From Microbispora sp. ZYX-F-249 (GTDB taxonomy: Bacteria > Actinomycetota > Actinomycetes > Streptosporangiales > Streptosporangiaceae), in assembly GCF_039649665.1 (NCBI RefSeq), contig NZ_JBDJAW010000017.1:62001-126000 (forward strand): a DNA stretch of 64,000 nt, written 5' to 3'. Below the pieces are notes generated by a model. It was not told the origin of the DNA. It saw only the letters and a list, made by a program, of their open reading frames with translations, and did no database searches. A program made the translations under genes and the position numbers. Positions 52,246-59,254 of this stretch are shown here, one piece after another (position 1 is the first letter of the stretch; each line of letters starts with the position of its first letter).

Positions 52246-53733
52246 TCAGGTGAGCCCGGCCAGCACCTCCGCCGCCGCCTGCCCGCAGACCCTGGCGGCG
52301 CCGTGCGTGGCGATGTGGACCGCCCCCAGGTCCGTACGGCCCGGCAGCCCCATCTCGACCACGACGCCGTCCGGCCGGGCGGCCAGCAGGCGCTCCAGCA
52401 GGTCCGTCTGCCAGAGGTGGCGGTGGGCGTCCCGCACGACGACGACGAGGGGCCGGTCGGCCGCCTGGCTCAGCACCGTGCCGGCGACGCCGTTGTGGAC
52501 GTCGCCCCGGCGCAGCCGGGCGACCGTGGTGCCGGGCAGGAGCTTGCCGAGCGGCTCCCCCGCGCCCCAGGGCATGCCCTTGTCGATCGCGAGGTTGGTC
52601 TCCGGCGCCAGCTCCACCACGTGCGGGGCGCCGGCCAGCGGCAGCACCCCGTCCCCCCCGCGCAGGGTCACCCGTACGGCCCGGCGGGCGGCGACGAGCC
52701 CGATCTCGTCCTCACGGTCGTCCGGCGCCGGGGCCTGCGCCTGCCAGGCGGTCAGGGCGCGCACCCGCGCGGCGGCGTCGGCGAGCCGCTCCTCCGACAG
52801 CCTGCCCTCGGTCACCGCGTCCGCGACCGCGTCGCGGATGTGCTCGTGGGTCGCCTCGTCGGCGTTCTCCCCGCCCACGCAGACCGCGTCGGCGCCCGCC
52901 GCCACGGCCATCGCGCTCGCGCCGCCCAGGCCGTACCTGCCGGAGACGGCGGCCATCTCGATGCCGTCGGTCACGATCAGGCCCTCGAAGCCCAGCTCCT
53001 CCCGCAGCAGGCCGGTGAGGATGCGGGGGCTGAGCGTGGCCGGCAGCTCCTCGTCGTACGCCGTGACCAGCAGGTGGCCGGTCATGATCGAGCGCACGCC
53101 CTCGGCGATGGCCACCCGGAACGGCCACAGCTCGACCTCGGCCAGCTCCTCCCGGGAGGCCGGGACGCGTGGCACGCCGTGGTGGGAGTCGACCGACGTG
53201 TCGCCGTGCCCCGGGAAGTGCTTGGCGCAGGCCGCCACGCCGGTGGCCTGCAGGCCGCGGATCCAGGCGGCCGTGTGCCGCGCGACGAGCAGCGGGTCGG
53301 CGCCGAACGACCGCAGGCCGATGACCGGGTTGTCCGGGTTGGAGTTGACGTCGGCGGCCGGGGCGAAGTCGATGTTCACCCCCGCGGCCCGCAGGTCGCG
53401 GCCGATGTCGCGGGCCACCCGCTCGGTCAGCTCCACGTCGTCCACGACGCCCAGGGCGTAGTTGCCCGGCCGCGAGCTGCCCGTGCGGGCCTCGAGCCTC
53501 GTCACCTCCCCGGCCTCCTCGTCGATGCCGATCAGGATGTCGGGGTTCTCCGCGCGCAGAGCCGAGGTCAGCGCGGCGAGCTGGGCCGGGGTGTCGACGT
53601 TCCGGGAGAACAGCACCACACCGGCGAGCCCGCCGGCGAGCCGCCGCCGCACCCAGTCGGGGGCGGTGGTCCCGGTGAAGCCGGGCAACAGGACCGTGTC
53701 GGCCAGACGGAGCAGGTCAGGGCTTCGCTTCAT
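52246..53733 (-). CDS. nagZ: Beta-N-acetylhexosaminidase, glycoside hydrolase family 3 (NagZ type)
   Basis: A 495-residue GH3 enzyme. The NagZ signature KHFPGHGDTSVDSHHG provides the His-Asp general acid-base dyad, and LIVTDGIEMAAVSGRYG the aspartate nucleophile; IGIDEEAGEVTRLE and DFAPAADVNSNPDNPVIG are also conserved. A second alpha/beta domain of about 150 residues follows, as in Gram-positive NagZ. No signal peptide is seen in MKRSPDLLRLAD, so it acts in the cytoplasm on muropeptide- or chitin-derived amino sugars. A near-perfect palindrome overlaps its promoter. Confidence 0.9.
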   Translation of the reverse strand: MKRSPDLLRLADTVLLPGFTGTTAPDWVRRRLAGGLAGVVLFSRNVDTPAQLAALTSALRAENPDILIGIDEEAGEVTRLEARTGSSRPGNYALGVVDDVELTERVARDIGRDLRAAGVNIDFAPAADVNSNPDNPVIGLRSFGADPLLVARHTAAWIRGLQATGVAACAKHFPGHGDTSVDSHHGVPRVPASREELAEVELWPFRVAIAEGVRSIMTGHLLVTAYDEELPATLSPRILTGLLREELGFEGLIVTDGIEMAAVSGRYGLGGASAMAVAAGADAVCVGGENADEATHEHIRDAVADAVTEGRLSEERLADAAARVRALTAWQAQAPAPDDREDEIGLVAARRAVRVTLRGGDGVLPLAGAPHVVELAPETNLAIDKGMPWGAGEPLGKLLPGTTVARLRRGDVHNGVAGTVLSQAADRPLVVVVRDAHRHLWQTDLLERLLAARPDGVVVEMGLPGRTDLGAVHIATHGAARVCGQAAAEVLAGLT

Positions 53734-53774
53734 GCTGCGCCCACAAGGCATCGCTCAGGCATGCCCCGCAATCT

Positions 53775-53793
53775 AATAGGAAAGTTTCCTATT
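53775..53793 (-). promoter_or_regulatory. Perfect palindromic operator of the hexosaminidase gene
   Basis: AATAGGAAA-G-TTTCCTATT is a perfect 9-bp inverted repeat about 42 nt before the nagZ start, with a -10-like TTAGATT next to it on the minus strand. The AGGAAA/TTTCCT core resembles boxes of ROK-family sugar repressors in actinomycetes, from memory. Confidence 0.65.
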
Positions 53794-53821
53794 TGCTAGG
53801 GGGGCAGGCCTGGGGATGTGC

Positions 53822-55198
53822 TCACAGATCGATACGGTGGAGCCGGTTCTCCTTCACCTCGAAGCCGGCGACGGTGGTCGCCGGGGCGCCGGGACGGTCC
53901 ACGAAGGCGACGGCCCGGTAGTCCGCGCGGAAGCCCTCCATGTCCGCCGCGCAGGACACGTAACCGTGGCGGCTGTCGAAGAACGCGATGTGCGGGTTGG
54001 CGTCGAGGATCGCGCTCGCGTCGGTGGTGCCGGGCATGCTCGTCACCGACGGCCCGACGAACTCGACCCCGAGTGCGCGCGAGGCCGGGTCCGCCCAGTC
54101 GGCGCGGATGTCGCAGGCGTAGGCGCTGTGCACGTCGCCGCTCAGCACGACCAGCCCGTCGGGGGCGGCGGCGAGCACGCGGGACCGCGAGGCGGGGTAG
54201 CCGTCCCAGGCGTCGGCGCTCACCGGCTCGAGCGGGAACTTCCGCTGGGAGAAGAACACCGCCTGCGCGAGCACCTTCCACCGGGCCGCCGAGCCGCGCA
54301 GCCGGTCGGTCAGCCACTTCTCCTGCTCGGCGCCGAGCATGTCGCGCCCCTCGCGGTACTGCCGCGTGTCGGTCAGCAGGAAGTCGGCCACCCGGCCGTA
54401 CGGGCGCCAGCGGTGGTTCTGCAGGGCGGAGCCGGACGGGCGCACGCGCAGCGGCTGGTGCTCGTAGTAGGCCTTGAACGCGGCGGCCCTGCGCTTGAGG
54501 AAGGCGGCGGGGCTGCCGCCGTCGCCGGGCAGCGCGCCCGCCCAGTTGTCGCGCACCTCGTGGTCGTCGGGGATCGGGACCCACGGCGCGGCGGCGTGGG
54601 CGGCCTGCAGGTCCTTGTCCATCTTGTAGCGGGCGTAGCGGTTGCGGTAGGCGCCGAGCGTCGTGCACTCGGCCGCCGACTCGAGCGGGCGCACCCACCG
54701 GCCCGGCTTGGGGTTCTTCGGCTTGCCGTACTCGTAGATGTAGTCGCCGAGGTGGAGGACGAGGTCGGGGCGCTCCGCGGCCATGTGACCCAGCGCGGTG
54801 AAGTGGCCGTGCTCGTAGCGCTGGCAGGAGACGAAGCAGAACCGGACGGGCGCGGTCGAATCGGGGGCGGGCGCGGTCCTGGTGCGGCCCACCGGGCTGA
54901 CGTGGCCCTCCACGAAGAACCGGTAGAAGTAGTCGGCGGCGGGCCGCAGCCCGGCCACCCGCACGTGCACGCTGTGCGCCCAGTCCGGTTGCGCGGGCGC
55001 CGTGCCGGACTGCACGATCCTCGTGAACGCCTCGTCCTCGGCGAGCTCCCACCGTACGGTCATCGCCCGGTTGGGCATGCCGCCGGGCTGTGTCGGATGC
55101 AGCGGTTCGGGGGCCAGACGGGTCCACAGGATCACGCCGTCGGGTAACGGCTCCCCTGACGCCACCCCCAGGGTGAACGGATAGCCCATTTTCGCCAT
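53822..55198 (-). CDS. phoD: PhoD-type alkaline phosphatase/phosphodiesterase without signal peptide
   Basis: A 458-residue protein with the PhoD layout: N-terminal Fn3-like domain (FTLGVASGEPLPDGVILWTR, YFYRFFVEGHVSPVGRTRTA) and metallophosphatase core (FCFVSCQRYEHGHF, LVLHLGDYIYEYGK, PIPDDHEVRDNWAG, VVLSGDVHSAYACDI). Characterised PhoD proteins are exported by Tat, yet here the chain begins MAKMGYPFTLG, directly at the mature domain, and no twin-arginine sequence is present in any nearby frame. It is thus either cytoplasmic or mis-started; it is convergent with nothing and divergent from a TetR gene. Confidence 0.88.
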   Translation of the reverse strand: MAKMGYPFTLGVASGEPLPDGVILWTRLAPEPLHPTQPGGMPNRAMTVRWELAEDEAFTRIVQSGTAPAQPDWAHSVHVRVAGLRPAADYFYRFFVEGHVSPVGRTRTAPAPDSTAPVRFCFVSCQRYEHGHFTALGHMAAERPDLVLHLGDYIYEYGKPKNPKPGRWVRPLESAAECTTLGAYRNRYARYKMDKDLQAAHAAAPWVPIPDDHEVRDNWAGALPGDGGSPAAFLKRRAAAFKAYYEHQPLRVRPSGSALQNHRWRPYGRVADFLLTDTRQYREGRDMLGAEQEKWLTDRLRGSAARWKVLAQAVFFSQRKFPLEPVSADAWDGYPASRSRVLAAAPDGLVVLSGDVHSAYACDIRADWADPASRALGVEFVGPSVTSMPGTTDASAILDANPHIAFFDSRHGYVSCAADMEGFRADYRAVAFVDRPGAPATTVAGFEVKENRLHRIDL

Positions 55199-55257
55199 GA
55201 GTTCGATCCTGCCCTACGGGCACGGCCGGTGCGGGGAGGTCGGGCGAGGCGAGAGTG

Positions 55258-55286
55258 TGAACAAGCTCTTGGTCGGCGGCCATAAT
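55258..55286 (+). promoter_or_regulatory. Promoter of leaderless TetR gene
   Basis: TGAACA (55258-55263), 17 nt, CATAAT (55281-55286), then 7 nt to GTG 55294. Confidence 0.5.
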
Positions 55287-55293
55287 GGGAGCC

Positions 55294-55965
55294 GTGAACC
55301 AGCGTAAGGACTCCGGCGGCACGGCCGCGCCGGTCAGGGCGAAGCGGGGGGCGGCCGGTTCGGCGTCCGAACGGCGCGACCACCTCGTCAAGCTCGCCGC
55401 CGAGTTGTTCGCGCGCAAGGGCTTCCAGGCCACCACCGTGCGGGAGATCGCACTGGAGGCCGGCATCCTCTCCGGCAGTCTCTACCACCACTTCGACTCC
55501 AAGGAGACGATCGTCGACGAGGTGCTGCGCACCTTCCTCGAGGATCTGATCGCCCGTTACCGCGCGGCCCTGGACACCCGGACCGACCCGCGCTCGGTCC
55601 TGGCGGAGATGGTCAGGATCGGCTTCGGCACTCTGGAGGACCACCGAGCGGCCATCACGGTCATGCAGAACGACTGGAACTACCTGCGCTCGCTGCCCGG
55701 CGACCGGTTCGACTACCTGGTGCGGGCCGAGGACGAGGTCGAGCGCCTGTGGGTGGAGCAGATCAAGAGCGGCCAGGCCGCCGGGCAGTTCCGCCCCGAC
55801 GTCGACCCCAAGCTGACCTACCGGATGATCCGCGACACGATCTGGGTGACCGTGCGCTGGTTCCGCCCGGACGGCAGGCTCGACACCGACGCGCTCGCCG
55901 ACCACTTCGGCAAGCTGCTGTTCGACGGCCTGGCGACCGGCGAACGGGCGAGCCGCCCGTCATGA
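55294..55965 (+). CDS. TetR family transcriptional regulator
   Basis: A 223-residue regulator with HTH LVKLAAELFARKGFQATTVR, IALEAGILSGSLYHHFDSKE and a long helical ligand domain; it resembles KstR2-like TetR proteins of lipid or acyl-CoA metabolism. GTG 55294 is preferred to ATG 55285 because the latter overlaps the CATAAT box. Its stop overlaps the AlkD-like gene (ATGA), so the two form an operon; it is also divergent from phoD. The true target is unclear. Confidence 0.87.
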   Translation: MNQRKDSGGTAAPVRAKRGAAGSASERRDHLVKLAAELFARKGFQATTVREIALEAGILSGSLYHHFDSKETIVDEVLRTFLEDLIARYRAALDTRTDPRSVLAEMVRIGFGTLEDHRAAITVMQNDWNYLRSLPGDRFDYLVRAEDEVERLWVEQIKSGQAAGQFRPDVDPKLTYRMIRDTIWVTVRWFRPDGRLDTDALADHFGKLLFDGLATGERASRPS

Positions 55966-56642
55966 CACTCCTCAAGGCCGTACGGCTCGCGCTGACCGAG
56001 GCCGCCGACCCGGCGCGCGCCGTCTCGATGCGGTCGTACATGAAGTCGGAGATGCCGTTCCTCGGGGTGACGGCCGTGCCCCGCCGGGCCGCGCTGCGCA
56101 AGGTCTTCGCCGAGCACCGGCTGGACAGCGCCCCCGAGTGGCGCAGGGCCGTGCTGGCCCTGTGGCGCGAGGCGGAGTACCGCGAGGAGCGCTACGCCGC
56201 CATCGAGCTGTCCGCGCACCGCTTCTACCGGCCCTGGCAGACGCTCTACACCATCCCCATGTACGAGGAGATGATCGTCACCGGGGCGTGGTGGGACCTG
56301 GTCGACGACATCGCCGTGCACCGGATCGGCACGCTGCTGCGGCTGTATCCCGAGAGCATGCGCCGCCTGGTGCTGGAGTGGGCGCACGACCCCGACCTGT
56401 GGAAGCGGCGCACGGCCATCCTGTGCCAGAACTCCTTCAAGGAGCGGACCGACGCCCACCTGCTCTACGCCTGCATCGAGCCGAGCCTGTCGGACACCGA
56501 CTTCTTCGCCCGCAAGGCGATCGGCTGGGCGCTGCGGGAGTACGCGAAGACCAACCCGCAGGAGGTGCTCCGCTACGTGAAGCACCAGGGCCTCAGCGGG
56601 GTGAGCCGCCGCGAGGCGCTGCGGAACCTCCCCGGCGCGTAG
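55962..56642 (+). CDS. DNA alkylation repair protein, AlkD-like HEAT-repeat glycosylase
   Basis: A 226-residue all-helical protein of the AlkD family, which removes alkylated purines without base flipping. It has MRSYMKSEMPFLGVTAVPRR, YREERYAAIELSAHRF, TGAWWDLVDDIAVHRIGTLL with the tryptophan/aspartate pair of the active site, LWKRRTAILCQNSFKERTD and DFFARKAIGWALREYAKTNP. ATG 55962 overlaps the tetR stop. Control by that TetR protein would make repair inducible by a ligand rather than by Ada. It converges on the ThuA-like gene. Confidence 0.85.
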   Translation: MTLLKAVRLALTEAADPARAVSMRSYMKSEMPFLGVTAVPRRAALRKVFAEHRLDSAPEWRRAVLALWREAEYREERYAAIELSAHRFYRPWQTLYTIPMYEEMIVTGAWWDLVDDIAVHRIGTLLRLYPESMRRLVLEWAHDPDLWKRRTAILCQNSFKERTDAHLLYACIEPSLSDTDFFARKAIGWALREYAKTNPQEVLRYVKHQGLSGVSRREALRNLPGA

Positions 56643-56645
56643 GGG

Positions 56646-57302
56646 TCAGTTCCCGAGGAGCCACCGCGCCGCCCGCCGCAGCAGGGCGCGGCGCACCGGG
56701 TTCTCGTACGAGCGGGTGTCGTGGCCGAGCGCGTCGTACACGACCCTGCCGCCTGCCACGGTTCTCGCCCACAGCAGGGGCTGGTCCCCCGAGTACGCCA
56801 GCGGCTCCACGTCCGGCAGGACGTCGAGGTCGGTGTAGACCTCGTCGGTCACCTCGAAGCCGGTCAGGCCGTCGACGATCGGGTGGCCGCCCGCGAGCCC
56901 GACCTCCGCCGGGCCGATCGGCGGGTGGTACGACTTGCCCCATCTCCAGGCGCCGCCCACGATCTCGGCCCACTCCGGCCAGTCGTCGAAGCAGAGCGAG
57001 GCGGTGTGCACGGCGAGCAGCCCGCCGCCCCTCGCGAGGTGAGCGAGCAGCGTGCGCCTGACGGAGTCCGGCGTCTCGAAGCGCCACCGGTCGCGCTCCT
57101 CCGCGAAGTCGTCGCCGTCGATCCTCCAGCGGAACGCGTTCACGGTGATCAGGCCGACCGGCGGGGGCTCGGCCAGTGCCCCGGCGATGTCCTCGGTGAT
57201 CTCCGACTCGATGCCGATCTCGGCGAGGACGCCCGCGAGGGCGGCCGAGGTGGCCGGGAAGTCGTGGGCCACTCCCCCGGACAGGATGAGGTTGCGCGGC
57301 AT
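56646..57302 (-). CDS. ThuA-like (trehalose utilisation) family protein
   Basis: A 218-residue protein with the class-I-glutaminase-like ThuA fold: NLILSGGVAHDFPATSAALA, a central LARGGGLLAVHTASLCFDDW with the conserved histidine, WGKSYHPPIG and HPIVDGLTGFEVTDEVYTDL, ending WARTVAGGRVVYDALGHDTR. Homologues are implicated in sugar oxidation but the reaction is uncertain. It follows a MarR gene by 10 nt, so they form an operon. ATG 57302 has AAGGTG upstream. Confidence 0.85.
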   Translation of the reverse strand: MPRNLILSGGVAHDFPATSAALAGVLAEIGIESEITEDIAGALAEPPPVGLITVNAFRWRIDGDDFAEERDRWRFETPDSVRRTLLAHLARGGGLLAVHTASLCFDDWPEWAEIVGGAWRWGKSYHPPIGPAEVGLAGGHPIVDGLTGFEVTDEVYTDLDVLPDVEPLAYSGDQPLLWARTVAGGRVVYDALGHDTRSYENPVRRALLRRAARWLLGN

Positions 57303-57312
57303 GACAAGCACC

Positions 57313-57825
57313 TTACGTTCTGGGCTGGGCGCGGTCGCCCAGGGCGAGCAGGACGTCCCTGAGCAGGTCGGCCAGGGCGCGCGCGGCCGGTTCCGGCACG
57401 TCCGCCAGCAGCTCCCGGTGCGCCTCGGTCGTGGCCAGCGACAGCTCCTCGGCTTTCGTCACGCCGAGCGGGGTGAGCCGCACCCACGAGCTGCGCCCGT
57501 CGGCCGGGTCGGGCTCCCGTTCCACCAGCCCGGCGGCGACCAGCCGCTGCAGGATGTTGCTCGTCCCTCCGGTCGTGAGCATCAGGTGGGAGGCGAGCCT
57601 GCTCGGCTTGAGCCGGTAGGGCCGGCCGGCCCGGCGGAGGGTGGCGAGGACGTCGAACTCCGCGTACGTCAGGCCGTGCCGGCCGAGCACCGCCTGGGTG
57701 ACCTCCTCGACGCGGGCCTTGAGCCGGGTGAGGCGCTTGACGATCTCGAGTTGGACGGTGGCCGCCTCCGGCAGTTCGGCCCGCCACCCTTCGATCATCT
57801 CGTCGACCCGGTCCCGCTGTCGCAT
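57313..57825 (-). CDS. MarR family transcriptional regulator
   Basis: A 170-residue MarR protein with wHTH LTYAEFDVLATLRRAGRPYR, SRLASHLMLTTGGTSNILQR and wing ADGRSSWVRLTPLG. It is the first gene of an operon with the ThuA-like gene and divergent from the amidohydrolase. ATG 57825 follows TAGGCT (minus strand) by 7 nt without a ribosome site, so it is leaderless. Palindromes in the gap suggest it represses both directions. Confidence 0.88.
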   Translation of the reverse strand: MRQRDRVDEMIEGWRAELPEAATVQLEIVKRLTRLKARVEEVTQAVLGRHGLTYAEFDVLATLRRAGRPYRLKPSRLASHLMLTTGGTSNILQRLVAAGLVEREPDPADGRSSWVRLTPLGVTKAEELSLATTEAHRELLADVPEPAARALADLLRDVLLALGDRAQPRT

Positions 57826-57832
57826 GGAGTTG

Positions 57833-57872
57833 AGCCTAGTCCCTCGCTCTGATAGCTTTCGCAAAAGCTTTT
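57833..57872. promoter_or_regulatory. -10 box and palindromes between MarR and amidohydrolase genes
   Basis: TAGGCT (minus strand, 57833-57838) is the -10 of marR. AGCTTT-CGCA-AAAGCT (57854-57869) and AAAAGCTTTT (57863-57872) are perfect overlapping inverted repeats, the likely MarR sites. Confidence 0.55.
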
Positions 57873-57899
57873 AGGAAAGCATTTTGGATAGGGGTTCCA

Positions 57900-59183
57900 A
57901 TGAGAACGATCATCGTCAACGGCACCGTCGTCGACACCGAGCCGCACCCGCACGTCGTGCCGGACGCGGCCGTCGTCATCGAGGACGGCGTCATCGTCTC
58001 GGTCGGGCCGCGCCCGGACGACGGACCGGAGAACGACCAGATCGTCGACGCGGGCGGCGGCATCGTGCTGCCGGGCTTCGTGGACACGCATCGCCACGTG
58101 TGGCAGAGCGTGCTGCGCGGCATCGCGGCCGACGCGACGCTCGGCGCGTACCTCGACCTGGTCCTCGGCTCCCTCGCCCCGGCGTTCCGCGCCGAGGACG
58201 TGTACGCCGCCAACCTCTGGGGCGCGGCCGAGGCCCTCAACGCCGGCGTCACCACCGTCTACGACTGGTCGCACATCCAGCTCACTCCCGGCCACACGGA
58301 CGCGGCCGTCGAGGCGTTACGCGAGTCCGGCGTACGGGCGGTGTTCGGGTACGCGCACCGGGGGACGGGCGACGCCGACCGCGCCGAGCGGGAGGTGCGG
58401 CGGGTCCGCTCGGCGCTTCTGCCCTCCGACGACGGCCTCGTCACCCCCGCCCTCGCCGCCTGGGGCCCGGTCTACGGCTCGGTGGAGGCCGCGCGGGCCG
58501 ACTGGGCGCTCGCGCGCGATCTCGGTCTGCGGGTCAGCCTGCACGCCACCGGCGAGGGCCCGGTCGAGCGGCTGCACGACGCCGGCCTGCTCGGCCCGGA
58601 CGTGCTGTTCGTGCACTGCAACGGCATCCCGGACGAGTCGCTGAAGCTGATCGCCGGCAGCGGCGGCACGGCCTCGGTGGCCCCGGCGGTGGAGTCGCTG
58701 ATGGGACACGGCCACCCCGAGACCGGGAGACTGCGGTCCTTCGGCATCACGACCGGACTCGGCGTGGACACGGTCACCGACGTCCCCGGCGACATGTTCT
58801 CCGTGATGCGCGCGGCGTTCGCGGCCGGACGCGCCCGCCCCGTGGGGCCCGGTCTCACCGCGGCGGACGTGCTGCGCATGGCCACGGCCGAAGGCGCGGC
58901 GGCGCTGGGCATGGACCACAGGATCGGCTCGCTGCGTCCCGGCAAGCAGGCCGACATCGTGATCCTGGACGCCGGAGCCCCCGGCCTCGCGCCCGTGCAC
59001 GACCCGGTGGCCGCGGTCGTCACGGCGGCCGACACCGCCGCCGTGGACACGGTCCTGGTCGGCGGGCGCGTCGTCAAGCGCGGGGGCCGCCTCGTGGGTG
59101 TGGACGTCGACCGCGCCCGCGACCTCGCCGTACGCGCGGCCCGGCGCGTCACCGCGCACGCGAGGACTACATCCGCAAGGTGA
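57900..59183 (+). CDS. Amidohydrolase (TRZ/ATZ deaminase-like)
   Basis: A 427-residue metal-dependent hydrolase with the deaminase-type amidohydrolase ligands: His-x-His in LPGFVDTHRHVWQSVLRGI, His in LGLRVSLHATGEG, His in VLFVHCNGIPDE and Asp in GLGVDTVTDVPGDMF; the small beta domain is split between the N-terminus (IIVNGTVVDTEP) and C-terminus (GKQADIVILDA, VLVGGRVVKRGG). It resembles chlorohydrolase/cytosine-deaminase-type enzymes that deaminate or dechlorinate heterocycles. It is divergent from a MarR repressor, so a small aromatic inducer is plausible. Confidence 0.88.
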   Translation: MRTIIVNGTVVDTEPHPHVVPDAAVVIEDGVIVSVGPRPDDGPENDQIVDAGGGIVLPGFVDTHRHVWQSVLRGIAADATLGAYLDLVLGSLAPAFRAEDVYAANLWGAAEALNAGVTTVYDWSHIQLTPGHTDAAVEALRESGVRAVFGYAHRGTGDADRAEREVRRVRSALLPSDDGLVTPALAAWGPVYGSVEAARADWALARDLGLRVSLHATGEGPVERLHDAGLLGPDVLFVHCNGIPDESLKLIAGSGGTASVAPAVESLMGHGHPETGRLRSFGITTGLGVDTVTDVPGDMFSVMRAAFAAGRARPVGPGLTAADVLRMATAEGAAALGMDHRIGSLRPGKQADIVILDAGAPGLAPVHDPVAAVVTAADTAAVDTVLVGGRVVKRGGRLVGVDVDRARDLAVRAARRVTAHARTTSAR

Positions 59184-59254
59184 CTTTTTTGCTCCGGTGA
59201 CAACCGCCCTTTCGGGTGAGACCTTGAGTCGAAGCTATCCGAGGGGGCGGCGTC

